From Herbiconiux gentiana (GTDB lineage Bacteria > Actinomycetota > Actinomycetes > Actinomycetales > Microbacteriaceae), in the NCBI RefSeq assembly GCF_024978135.1, contig NZ_JANTEZ010000010.1, positions 1 through 64,000 on the forward strand: a DNA stretch of 64,000 nucleotides. The letters are read 5' to 3'. The position numbers and the translations under genes were made by a program. This document shows, in pieces, positions 8,505-16,370 of the stretch; positions within the stretch are counted from its first letter, which is position 1; each line of letters begins with the position of its first letter. A model generated the notes under the pieces. That model was not told the DNA's origin and did no database searches. It saw nothing but the letters and a program-made list of their open reading frames with translations.

Positions 8505-9452
8505 TCACGGACGGTCCGCCACGACGAGGGCTCCGGCGTGCACGGCGAGGGGAGCCGCCTGGAGCCAGGTGATGCGGGACGCCGGGGTGGGGGCGGCGTC
8601 GAGCTCGGTGCCCGTCCAGTGGGGGTGGGTGAAGTAGTAGAGGGTGGCCGTGTCGCCGTCGACCACGACGTCGCCATGCCGGCCGACGGGTGCCGCGCGT
8701 TCGCCGAGGAGCACGGCGTCGGGGCCGCCCTGGCGCGTCCACGCGACCGCGTCGGTCGAGCGGTAGGCGGCGAATCCGCGCCACTCGTCGACGAGCATCC
8801 ACCACCACCCGCCGAGCTCGAAGACGTTGGGGCCCTCGTGCGGGCGGCCGCCGATGGCCTCGCCCTCGACGCGCCACTCGTGCTCGTCGCCGAGGTCGGG
8901 GCTCGAGGCGACCCAGGTGGTCGAGTCGCGGGCCTCGTCCTTGTACCAGAGTCGCCAGAGGCCGTCGGGGCAGCGGGCGACGCAGGCGTCGATGACGCGG
9001 TCCGACGAGAGCGGCAGGGGGCGGATGCGCGTCCAGCGCTCGAGGTCGGGGCTCCGGTACTCGACGATCCGCCGCGCGTGCCCCTCCCAGCGGTCGGGGA
9101 TGCCCTCGATGACCGAGAGGTACATGCGGTACTGCGTGCCGTCGTGGATCACCTCCGGCGCCCAGTGCGTGTCGGGGCCGGCGAACGGGTCGCTCGGGCG
9201 GGGCCCTCGAGCGGGCTCGGCGTCGAGACCCTCCACGATGCCCGCCGCGCGCCAGCTGCGCCCGTCGTCCGAGCGCGCGACGCCGATGCGGCTGCCGTGC
9301 ACCCACGTCACTCCGGGGCCGGGGTCGGCCGGGCGGCGGCGGGTGTAGAACATCCACCACTCGCCCGTCTCGTGGTGGCGGATGACCGTGGGATCGGCCG
9401 CCCCGTCGGTGTCGGGATCGCGGAACAGCGGCTCGAGGAATACCCCGCTCAC
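8505..9452 (-). CDS. GH43-like five-bladed beta-propeller glycosidase
   Basis: The 315-residue protein starts SGVFLEPLFRDPDTDGAADP, with the Asp-Pro that opens GH43-type propellers, followed by repeated blades containing WWMFYT, YRMYLS, LWRLWYKD and WWWMLVDEW. Candidate catalytic acids are Asp in DPTVI, Glu in APEVIHDG and Glu in HEGPNVFE. No signal peptide is seen, so it is intracellular. GH43 and related clans remove arabinose, xylose or similar units; I cannot choose a substrate. The GTG start at 9452 overlaps the upstream TGA (GTGA), making it the last gene of the PmoA-Gfo/Idh-GH operon. GH117 or GH130-like assignment is an alternative. Confidence 0.8.
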   Translation of the reverse strand: MSGVFLEPLFRDPDTDGAADPTVIRHHETGEWWMFYTRRRPADPGPGVTWVHGSRIGVARSDDGRSWRAAGIVEGLDAEPARGPRPSDPFAGPDTHWAPEVIHDGTQYRMYLSVIEGIPDRWEGHARRIVEYRSPDLERWTRIRPLPLSSDRVIDACVARCPDGLWRLWYKDEARDSTTWVASSPDLGDEHEWRVEGEAIGGRPHEGPNVFELGGWWWMLVDEWRGFAAYRSTDAVAWTRQGGPDAVLLGERAAPVGRHGDVVVDGDTATLYYFTHPHWTGTELDAAPTPASRITWLQAAPLAVHAGALVVADRP

Positions 9453-10579
9453 GGGCGCAGGTCGGTGACGGGGCTCTCCAGCGAGCGCATCCGGTCGGCG
9501 TCGTCGCGGAGCGTCGCCGGCGTGACCGTGCGCCCCGTCGCCGCGGACGAGTACAGCGCCGTCACGATCTCGAGCGAGCGAGCCGCACTCGCGGCGACCG
9601 CCGGCAGCGGCGCGTTGGAGTGCAGGGCGTCGTACACCTCCCGCACCAGCGGTACGTGCCCGCTCCCCTCCTCCACCTCGGGCAGCCGCCACTCCGGCGC
9701 CGGCTCGACCCCGGGCGCCGGCGTGATGCGCCAGTTCTCGTGCCCGTGCCCGTACAGGTGCTCGACGGTGACGGTCGCGAGCTCGGTGTCGATCCGCACC
9801 GAGCTCACCTCGCGCGGCGACAGCGCGCTCGTGATCACCGATGCCACCACGCCATTCGCGAAGGTCACCACCGCCGTCGAGACGTCCTCGGTCTCGGTCT
9901 CGCGGCCGAGCCGCCAGAGCTGCCCCGACACGCTCGCCCAGTCCCCGAGCAGGTGGGCGAGCAGGTCGAGCTGGTGGATGCCGTGCCCCAGCGTCGGCCC
10001 CCCGCCCTCGCTCGCCCAGGTGCCCCGCCACGGCACGTCGAAGTAGGCCTGCGGCCGGTACCAGAGGGTCTGGCAGGTGGCGACGAGCGGGCGGCCGAGG
10101 GCTCCGTCGGCGAGCAGCCCCCGCACGTGCGCGGCCGCGGTGCCGGTGCGCTGCTGGAACACGATGGCGAGCTCGCGCCCGGTCGCCGCCGCGGCATCCG
10201 TCATCGTCTGCAGCTCGTCGAGCGAGAGCGCGGCGGGCTTCTCGCACACCACGTGAACCCCGGCCGCGAACGCGGCGAGCGCCTGCTCGGCGTGCACCGC
10301 GGGCGGCGTGCAGATGTGCAGCACGTCGAGGTCGAGGGCGAGCAGGGCGTCGAGGTCGGTCACGGCATCGACCGGGGGTCCGGATGCTCGGCTCCACCGC
10401 TCGGCGAACGCCTGCGCCCGCGCGGGGTCGAGGTCGGCGACACCCACGAGAACGGCCCCGTCGTAGGCGGCGAGGGCCTCGGCGTGCAGCTCGGAGATGC
10501 CGCCGGTGCCGACGATGCCGGCGCGCAGGGGCCGCGTGGGCTCTTTTCGCTCACTGTCGGCGGGGGTCGGGTGGGTCAT
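9449..10579 (-). CDS. Gfo/Idh/MocA-family NAD(P)-dependent oxidoreductase
   Basis: The 376-residue protein has the Rossmann start RAGIVGTGGISELHAEAL (residues 18-35), the EKP motif of the family (VCEKPAALS) and the C-terminal substrate domain with GGGPTLGHGIHQLDLL, which supplies the conserved His. Such enzymes oxidise or reduce sugars or inositols at a ring hydroxyl. It is sandwiched between a PmoA-like gene and a GH43-like gene with four-base overlaps on both sides, so the three products probably act together on one sugar derivative. It is one of three Gfo/Idh genes in the same operator-defined regulon. Confidence 0.92.
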   Translation of the reverse strand: MTHPTPADSERKEPTRPLRAGIVGTGGISELHAEALAAYDGAVLVGVADLDPARAQAFAERWSRASGPPVDAVTDLDALLALDLDVLHICTPPAVHAEQALAAFAAGVHVVCEKPAALSLDELQTMTDAAAATGRELAIVFQQRTGTAAAHVRGLLADGALGRPLVATCQTLWYRPQAYFDVPWRGTWASEGGGPTLGHGIHQLDLLAHLLGDWASVSGQLWRLGRETETEDVSTAVVTFANGVVASVITSALSPREVSSVRIDTELATVTVEHLYGHGHENWRITPAPGVEPAPEWRLPEVEEGSGHVPLVREVYDALHSNAPLPAVAASAARSLEIVTALYSSAATGRTVTPATLRDDADRMRSLESPVTDLRP

Positions 10580-11589
10580 GCGGACTCCTTCTTCGCGAGG
10601 GTGACGGCGTGGGCGGCGAGACGGGCCGCGGCGGATTCGTCGAGGGCGCCGTCGGCGATCACCACGGCGTAGCGGGCTCGCAGCTCGGCGCCCGGGGCGA
10701 CCTCCCACTCCTCGTCGAAGAAGGGGGCGGGGCAGAGTCCGGCGTACTCGGCGCTGCGGGCGAACCACGGCGTCGGATGCCGGGGGTTGCCGGGCAGGTC
10801 GATCATGACGATCGAGGAGGAACGGGCATCCGGATGCTCGCCCACGAAGCCGAGCCACGGCGACCTGGTGCCGCGGAACTCGTCGCCGCCTTCGCCGCTG
10901 TGCACTGCTTCTGCGTTCGGCGCCAGGATGCGGCCGCCCGTGAACGAGGCCGGGCCGCGCCAGAACAGCCCGCCGTAGCCCGCGTTCGGGCGACCCTCGG
11001 TGGTGGGCGAGCCGAGGGCGATGGGCGCGGGGGTGCGGTTGGTCATGGTGGTGTCGAAGACGAGCATCCAGGCCGTGTCGTCGAGCACTTGGGCGGTGAG
11101 GCGCCGGGTCTCGTCGAAGAGGGTGCGGCCGTTCTCGGTGACCCAGTCGAGGCGTTCCACGATCTCGGCGCGGGGGCCGTCGTCGAGGCGGTCGAAGCCG
11201 AGGTGGCGCTGGCGGCCGTTGTTCGGCAGCTGGACGTATCCCTCGCCACGGCGGTAGCTGGGGCCGCCCCAGAAGTTCTCGTCGCCGACGACCGGCAGCG
11301 ACCAGGACAGGCCCTTGTGCCAGACGTGATCGGCGGGGCGCAGATCGGTGACGACGTCTCCGGCGAGCGTGCGGAGCGGCGCGAAGTACGGTCGCGGCGA
11401 CTCGAGCTGCGGGTCGGGCGGCAGCATCACGTACTCGGCGAGCACGCGCGGTGCGGCGGTGGTGCCGTCGGCGGTGGTGCCGTCGCCGGTAGCGGTCGCG
11501 GTCGCGGCGGCGGGCCCGGCGGCCTCCGTGCCGGCCTTGACACCGAACAGCAGGCGGTCGGCGGTCTCGGTGATCGTGATGTCGGTCAC
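10576..11589 (-). CDS. PmoA-like family protein (DUF6807)
   Basis: The 337-residue soluble protein contains the family core near HVWHKGLSWSLPVVGDENFW, plus NNGRQRHLGFDR and a later SPWLGFVGEHPD. Proteins of this family are named after a methane monooxygenase subunit but are soluble and usually sit beside Gfo/Idh dehydrogenases and glycosidases; their chemistry is not established. A lyase or epimerase acting on oxidised sugars is conceivable. The first 45 residues hold an Ala/Thr/Gly-rich low-complexity insert. It is the first gene of the operon and carries an operator 42-55 nt upstream. Function is not assignable from sequence alone. Confidence 0.8.
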   Translation of the reverse strand: MTDITITETADRLLFGVKAGTEAAGPAAATATATGDGTTADGTTAAPRVLAEYVMLPPDPQLESPRPYFAPLRTLAGDVVTDLRPADHVWHKGLSWSLPVVGDENFWGGPSYRRGEGYVQLPNNGRQRHLGFDRLDDGPRAEIVERLDWVTENGRTLFDETRRLTAQVLDDTAWMLVFDTTMTNRTPAPIALGSPTTEGRPNAGYGGLFWRGPASFTGGRILAPNAEAVHSGEGGDEFRGTRSPWLGFVGEHPDARSSSIVMIDLPGNPRHPTPWFARSAEYAGLCPAPFFDEEWEVAPGAELRARYAVVIADGALDESAAARLAAHAVTLAKKESA

Positions 11590-11630
11590 CGGGGCTCCTG
11601 TCGTCGTCGGTCAGGGTGTCGTCGCTGCGT

Positions 11631-11657
11631 GGAAAGCGCTATCCGCGTTCGAATGTA
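11631..11657 (-). promoter_or_regulatory. LacI-type operator and -10 box of the PmoA/Gfo-Idh/GH43 operon
   Basis: The plus-strand site GGAAAGCGCTATCC (11631-11644) matches the regulon operator at 13 of 14 positions. On the minus strand a good -10, TACATT (11657-11652), lies 7 nt before it; I see no convincing -35. The site overlaps the last bases before and around the stop region of the upstream M24 gene (which ends at 11663), so this operon can be regulated separately from the lacI-M24 unit. Confidence 0.72.
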
Positions 11658-11662
11658 CACGA

Positions 11663-12940
11663 TCAGCGCCGAAGCGCGACCGGTCGACGGCGACCCGCCA
11701 CCACCTCGACCGGCCAGCGCGGATCGTCCGTGAGGGGCTCGATCCCGGCGGACGTCACGAGCACCGTGTCCTCCACCTTGGCACCCGGGGCGCTCGGGTT
11801 CCAGGCGAAGGCGTGGTTCTCCTGCACGACGTCGTCGACCCCGAAGGTGGCCCGCGGGTCACGGCCGGCGTAGCCCGTGGGCCCACCCTGATGGTGCCGC
11901 CGCCACTCTCCGGCCTCGAACCCGGCCTCGGCGTAGGCGGCGACCCCCGCCGCGAACACCTCCCCCACCGTCGCCCCGGGCACCGTTGCGTCGAAGAACC
12001 GCGCCTCCACCTCGAGCACCCGCCGCTCGGTGTCCCCCACGGCCGATCGCGAGGCGCCGTTCGTCACGACGAGTCCCGCCCCGCCACCCCGCCCACCGGC
12101 GGCCCCCGCGTCGCCGGCCGGCACGACGACCCCGACCCCGCCACCCCGCCCGCCGGCGGCCTCCGCGTCGGGTCCCACCGCCGGCTCCCACGCGACCCAC
12201 CGGGTCGCGTTCGCGATCAGGCCGTGTCTCCGGCCGCACACCACGAGCATCGCCCGCCGCCCGAGCGGCCCGTCGGTGGGCAGCGGATGCCGATGCCGCA
12301 CCCGCGCGTCCCCGCTCACCAGCACCACCACCGGGTCGATCCCGCGCGCCACCAACGCGCCGGCCAGCACCGCGGCCGCCTCGCGCTCGCTGCTCCCGGG
12401 CGTCACGGCCAGCGCGACATCGGTCAGCACCTCGGCGACCTCGGCCCCCAGCCGCCGATACCGCCCCAGCTCCCCCGGCAGCAGCGACGCCCGCGCGGCG
12501 CGCAGCTCGGTGGCGACGTCACCCTCGCTGATCAGCCCCAACCGGGCAGCACCCTCCCGCGATCCCACCCGCGCCGCGACCGCCGACTGCGCCACCGGCG
12601 CGGCCGCCACCGGCGGCGTCGGCGCTGAAGGCAGCACGGGCAGGAGCGGCTCGTGCCAGGGCACCCGCGTCACGTGCGCGGCGTCGTCGGGGTGGAGCTC
12701 CTCAGCGAGCATCCGCTCGGCCTCGTTCTCGAAGACCCGGATCTCGTCGCCACCCGGCCGCACCACCACCGCCGCCACCGGGTCACCCATCAGCGACACG
12801 TGGGTGCGCGCGCCGTCGAGGTACCACGTCACCGCTGCGTGCGAGCTGAGGATCAGACCCTCGGCACCGCGGCCGCCGAGCAGCTCGAGCAGCCGAGCGC
12901 GCTTGACAAGCCGGTCGGCCGAGCGCGCCACGACGGTCAC
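11663..12940 (-). CDS. M24 (creatinase/aminopeptidase P-like) protein with altered metal site
   Basis: The 425-residue protein has the two-domain layout of M24 peptidases: an N-terminal domain (SSHAAVTWYLDGARTHVS) and a C-terminal pita-bread domain. The expected first ligand region reads VVCGRRHGLIANATR, where the two metal-binding Asp of peptidases appear as non-acidic residues; HHQGGPTGY keeps the His and KVEDTVLVT keeps the last Glu. It may therefore work without metals, as creatinase does, or be inactive as a peptidase. A Gly-rich repeat (two GGRGGG blocks) interrupts the catalytic domain. The GTG start overlaps the lacI stop (GTGA), so it is co-translated with the regulator. Its link to sugar metabolism is unknown. 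Confidence 0.8.
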   Translation of the reverse strand: MTVVARSADRLVKRARLLELLGGRGAEGLILSSHAAVTWYLDGARTHVSLMGDPVAAVVVRPGGDEIRVFENEAERMLAEELHPDDAAHVTRVPWHEPLLPVLPSAPTPPVAAAPVAQSAVAARVGSREGAARLGLISEGDVATELRAARASLLPGELGRYRRLGAEVAEVLTDVALAVTPGSSEREAAAVLAGALVARGIDPVVVLVSGDARVRHRHPLPTDGPLGRRAMLVVCGRRHGLIANATRWVAWEPAVGPDAEAAGGRGGGVGVVVPAGDAGAAGGRGGGAGLVVTNGASRSAVGDTERRVLEVEARFFDATVPGATVGEVFAAGVAAYAEAGFEAGEWRRHHQGGPTGYAGRDPRATFGVDDVVQENHAFAWNPSAPGAKVEDTVLVTSAGIEPLTDDPRWPVEVVAGRRRPVALRR

Positions 12941-14052
12941 GCCCCCACCCCCAGCTCAGCGGTGGCGGAGGCGGTGGCCGTCGCGGGGGCGGAGGCGGAA
13001 GCGGCGGCGGCAGCTTCGCGGACGCCGGCCGTCCGCCGAGCCTCTGACGGCGGCGCCGTGCTCGTGCGGTGCTCGAGGCGCGGCCGGAAGAGCAGCGCGT
13101 GCTCCGACGCCTCCCCCGCGATCAGCGCCCGCAGCCGTGACCACACCTGCGCCCCGAGCTCGCTCCGCGGAACGGACATGCTGGTCAGCGGCGGAGTCGC
13201 GTAGCGCGCGAGCGGCACGTCGTCGAAGCCGGCGACCGAGACGTCGTCGGGGATGCGCAGCCCGAGCTCGACGAGGCGCGGCATGAGGCCGAGCGCCACG
13301 AGGTCGTTGAAGGCGATCACCGCGGTCGCGCCCGCCCGCACGGCGGTGGCGACGGCGTCGGCGGCGCGGTGGCCGTCGTCCAGGCGGGATCCGCACGGGA
13401 GGGCGTCGACGGTCACCCCGGGGTGGGCGGTGACGGCGTCGCGGAGGCCGCGCATCCGCTCGCCCTGGGAGGAGCTGGCGTCGGGGCCCGCCAGATAGAC
13501 CAGCCGCGTGTGACCGAGGCCGGCGAGGTGGTCGACGAGGTCGCGCATGCCGCGGGCGTAGTCGACGCCGACCGTGGGCACCGCGGGGTCGTCCAGGCTG
13601 CGGTTGACGACGACGGCCGGTGCGAGCAAGGGGGCGAGGGCGCGCAGCTGAGGGGCGGGCATCCGCGGGGCGCAGAGCACGATAGCGTCGCAGCGGTGGC
13701 GGGCCTCGCGGGCGATCGCGGGCTCTTCGTCGGCCTGCTCGGCGGTGTCGGCGACGAGCACGCGGTAGCCGTCGGCCGCGGCGGCGAGGCTCAGACCCTT
13801 CAGGATGCCCTGGAACAGCGGGTTCTCGAGGTCGGGCACGACCATCGCGACGGTGTCGTTGCGTCCGTGCACGAGGCTCCGGGCGGCGATGCTCGGGGTG
13901 TAGCCGAGGGCCGCGACGGCGGCGTGCACGCGGGTGGCGATGGCCGGGTCGACGTTCTGCTTGCCGTTCAGCACGCGCGAGACGGAGGCCTGGGAGACGC
14001 CGGCGCGCGCGGCGACGTCGGCGATGGTGGCGGGTCTGGTTCGGTCGGCCAT
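12937..14052 (-). CDS. LacI-family transcriptional regulator, likely regulator of the pectin/uronate regulon
   Basis: The 371-residue protein has an N-terminal HTH (TIADVAARAGVSQASVSRVL) with the hinge-helix region, followed by a periplasmic-binding-protein-like effector domain (VAMVVPDLENPLFQGILKGL) and a low-complexity Ala-rich tail. I chose the ATG at 14052 because GAGGA lies 5 nt upstream; the ATG at 14100 would place the operator inside the coding region. The gene faces the uronate operon, and both promoters carry the same operator, so autoregulation together with control of that operon is likely. It is co-transcribed with the M24 gene. A second LacI protein (23870) may share or split the regulon. 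Confidence 0.93.
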   Translation of the reverse strand: MADRTRPATIADVAARAGVSQASVSRVLNGKQNVDPAIATRVHAAVAALGYTPSIAARSLVHGRNDTVAMVVPDLENPLFQGILKGLSLAAAADGYRVLVADTAEQADEEPAIAREARHRCDAIVLCAPRMPAPQLRALAPLLAPAVVVNRSLDDPAVPTVGVDYARGMRDLVDHLAGLGHTRLVYLAGPDASSSQGERMRGLRDAVTAHPGVTVDALPCGSRLDDGHRAADAVATAVRAGATAVIAFNDLVALGLMPRLVELGLRIPDDVSVAGFDDVPLARYATPPLTSMSVPRSELGAQVWSRLRALIAGEASEHALLFRPRLEHRTSTAPPSEARRTAGVREAAAAASASAPATATASATAELGVGA

Positions 14053-14083
14053 CTGTCCTCGAGTGCTGGCGGCGGCGTCGGTG

Positions 14084-14104
14084 GGAAATCGCTTACTCAC
14101 TGTA
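14084..14104 (-). promoter_or_regulatory. -10 box and operator of the lacI-M24 unit
   Basis: On the minus strand TACAGT (14104-14099) is followed after one base by AGTAAGCGATTTCC (14097-14084), matching the regulon operator at 11 of 14 positions. The same TACAGT hexamer is used at the importer promoter. A possible -35, TGGCCC (14128-14123), lies 18 nt upstream. The weaker operator match suits partial autorepression. Confidence 0.62.
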
Positions 14105-14113
14105 GCCGCGCGG

Positions 14114-14163
14114 TTGCCGCGGGGGCCAGTGCTCGCTTAGGCTCAGGTGAGAAAGCGGTTTCC
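14114..14163 (+). promoter_or_regulatory. Promoter and operator of the uronate-oxidation operon
   Basis: TTGCCG (14114-14119), an 18-nt spacer and TAGGCT (14138-14143) form a plausible promoter on the plus strand. AGAAAGCGGTTTCC (14150-14163), a 12-of-14 match to the operator, begins 6 nt after the -10 and covers the expected start site. The promoter is back-to-back with that of lacI; the two operators lie 66 bp apart. Confidence 0.7.
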
Positions 14164-14211
14164 CGACGGTAGGAAGCAGGCAATGGGAAGCAGCCCATGA
14201 AGGAGCAACGG

Positions 14212-15336
14212 ATGCACGTGGTCGTCACCGGTTCGTCGGGCCGCCTCGGGCGCAGTGTCGTCGCAGGTCTCCTGGAGCACGGCCACCGCGTCACGGGCCT
14301 CGACCGCGCTCCGGCCGGCCCCGGCCTGGCGGTAGATGCCCCCGCCATCTCGGTCACCGCCACCGCGCCAGCCCCCGCCACCTCGGCCCCCGCGACGAGC
14401 GCCCCCACCCACACCGAACACCACCTAGACCTCCGCGACGCCCCCGCCCTAGACGCCCTCCTCGCCGATCTCCGCCCCGACGCGATCGTGCACCTCGCCG
14501 CCATCGCCGTGCCCTTCAGCGCCCCCGAGCTCGAGATCCTCACCACGAACACCGCCCTCGCCTACACCGTCTGCGCCGCCGCCGATCACGCCGGCGTGCC
14601 CCGCACCCTCGTCGCCAGCAGCCCCACCGTGCTCGGATACTCCCACCCCGCCTGGCACCCCCGAACCCTCCCCCTCGACGAGGCCCACCCGGTCGAACCG
14701 TCCCACGCCTACGCCCTGTCGAAGGCCGTCCTCGAAGAAGAGGTGCGGATGTTCGCCCGAACCTCCCCGCACGTCTTCGGCTCCTTCCGCCCCTGCTACG
14801 TCATCTCGCCCGAAGAATGGGCCGGCGCCCCCACCCAGCAGGGCCACACCGTGCTCGACCGCCTGCGCGATCCGGCGCTGGCCGCGGTCAGCCTGTTCAA
14901 CTACGTCGACGCCCGGGACGCCGCCGACTTCGTGCACGCCTGGCTCGCCGCCGACCCCGCCTCCATCGACGGCGAATGCTTCTTCGTGGGGGCCGCCGAC
15001 GCCCTCGCGGTCGAACCGGTCGCGGCCCTCTGGCGTGAGCACGCCCCGGCCCTCGGTGAGGCGGCCGACGCCCTCGGCCCGGGCGCCCCCGTCTTCAGCA
15101 TCGCCAAAGCAGAGCGGATGCTCGGCTGGCGCCCCACGCGCACCTGGCGCACCGAGCTCCCCACCTGGCCCGAAGCCCTGGCCCCCGAGACCGACCTGGC
15201 CCCCGACACCGCCCCGGCCGCCGATGCCGACCCGGCCCCCGACACCGCCCCGGCCGCCGATGCCGGGCCGACCACCGACACCGGCCCGGTGGCCGACACC
15301 ACCCCGATGACCGATCAGAGAGCAGCGCGACCATGA
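14212..15336 (+). CDS. NAD-dependent epimerase/dehydratase-type SDR, probable uronate dehydrogenase
   Basis: The 374-residue extended SDR has the nucleotide loop VTGSSGRLGRS at its start and the catalytic YxxxK as YALSK in SHAYALSKAVLEEE. VHLAAIAVP and VASSPTVLGY follow the order seen in uronate dehydrogenases. With the next three genes it would oxidise galacturonate or glucuronate to the aldaro-lactone, the first step of the oxidative uronate pathway; another aldose dehydrogenase is the alternative. I start at 14212 because AAGGAG sits 6 nt upstream; the upstream ATG at 14197 overlaps that site. The last 50 residues are an Asp/Pro/Ala repeat tail made from a 32-bp perfect repeat (15198-15229 and 15234-15265) and are probably dispensable. 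Confidence 0.75.
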   Translation: MHVVVTGSSGRLGRSVVAGLLEHGHRVTGLDRAPAGPGLAVDAPAISVTATAPAPATSAPATSAPTHTEHHLDLRDAPALDALLADLRPDAIVHLAAIAVPFSAPELEILTTNTALAYTVCAAADHAGVPRTLVASSPTVLGYSHPAWHPRTLPLDEAHPVEPSHAYALSKAVLEEEVRMFARTSPHVFGSFRPCYVISPEEWAGAPTQQGHTVLDRLRDPALAAVSLFNYVDARDAADFVHAWLAADPASIDGECFFVGAADALAVEPVAALWREHAPALGEAADALGPGAPVFSIAKAERMLGWRPTRTWRTELPTWPEALAPETDLAPDTAPAADADPAPDTAPAADAGPTTDTGPVADTTPMTDQRAARP

Positions 15337-16370
15337 CCGATGGACTTCCCACCCCGCCCGCGCCCGCGCCGATCACCTTCGACGGCGTCCTCTTCTTCCC
15401 CGTCACCCCGTTCGGCACCGACGGCGGGGTCGACCACGGCCTGCTCGCCGAGCACGTCGCGAGCCGGCTGCCCCACGGCCCCGGCGCCGTGTTCCCGGCG
15501 TGCGGAACGGGCGAGTTCCACGCCCTCAGCGCCGCCGAGGTCGCCGAGGTCGTGCGCACCACGGTCGAGACCGTCGCCACCGCCGACCGCCGCGTGCCCG
15601 TGCTCGCCGGCGCCGGCGGCCCGCTCGGCCACGCGATCGAGAACGCCCGCAGCGCCGAGGCGGCGGGCGCGGACGGCCTGCTGCTGCTGCCTCCGTACCT
15701 CGTCTCGGGCACCACCGCCGGGCTCGTCGCCTACGTCGAGGCGGTGCTCGCCGCGACCAGCCTGCCGGTCGTGCTCTACCACCGGGGCACCGCCCGCTAC
15801 ACGCCGGACGCCGTGCGGCGCCTCGCCGCGCATCCGCAGATCATCGGCTTCAAGGACGGCACGGGCGACATCGGCGCCACGCAGGAGATCGTGCTGGCGG
15901 CCGCCGCGACGGGGCGCGAACTGCAGTTCTTCAACGGGCTGCTGACGGCCGAGCTGACGCAGGGGGCGTTCCGCGGGATCGGGGTGCCGCTGTACTCGTC
16001 GGCGGCGTTCGCGATGATCCCCGAGCTGGCGGTGCTGCACTATGCGGCCTACACGAGCGGCGACGAGGCGCTGCGGCTGCGGCTGCTCGAGCAGTTCTAC
16101 GTGCCGCTGGTGCGCCTGCGCGACGAGACGCCCGGGTTCGGGGTGTCGCTGATCAAGGCGGGGCTGCGCATCCGGGGGCTGGCGGTGGGGTCGGTGCGGC
16201 CGCCGCTGGTCGACCCGACGGGCGAGCAGGAGTCGCGTCTGGCCGCGCTGCTCGACACGGGGCTGGCGCTGGCCGCCGAGCTGGCGCCGAGTGGTGAGAC
16301 CGATCGCGCCGCACCCGCCGCACCGGCGACCGCCGGGTCGAGCACGCTCGCCGCACCCGCACCGCGATGA
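15333..16370 (+). CDS. kdgD: DapA-superfamily dehydratase, probable 5-dehydro-4-deoxyglucarate dehydratase
   Basis: The 345-residue protein is a class I aldolase/dehydratase of the DHDPS superfamily. It starts FDGVLFFPVTPFGTDGGVD and has PACGTGEFHALS, the Tyr of VLYHRG and the Schiff-base Lys of IIGFKDGTGD. The GTGEFHAL and FKDGTGD segments fit KdgD, which converts 5-dehydro-4-deoxyglucarate to 2,5-dioxopentanoate with loss of water and CO2. The neighbouring dehydratase and semialdehyde dehydrogenase supply its substrate and consume its product, supporting this role over dihydrodipicolinate synthase. The ATG overlaps the previous stop (ATGA). The C-terminal 30 residues are Ala/Pro-rich. Confidence 0.85.
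   Translation: MTDGLPTPPAPAPITFDGVLFFPVTPFGTDGGVDHGLLAEHVASRLPHGPGAVFPACGTGEFHALSAAEVAEVVRTTVETVATADRRVPVLAGAGGPLGHAIENARSAEAAGADGLLLLPPYLVSGTTAGLVAYVEAVLAATSLPVVLYHRGTARYTPDAVRRLAAHPQIIGFKDGTGDIGATQEIVLAAAATGRELQFFNGLLTAELTQGAFRGIGVPLYSSAAFAMIPELAVLHYAAYTSGDEALRLRLLEQFYVPLVRLRDETPGFGVSLIKAGLRIRGLAVGSVRPPLVDPTGEQESRLAALLDTGLALAAELAPSGETDRAAPAAPATAGSSTLAAPAPR

Noticed and set aside
12060-12170. Repeat in the M24 gene as a possible CRISPR-like or regulatory array
   Set aside because: It is an in-frame GC-rich duplication encoding GGRGGG blocks, with only two copies and no spacers.
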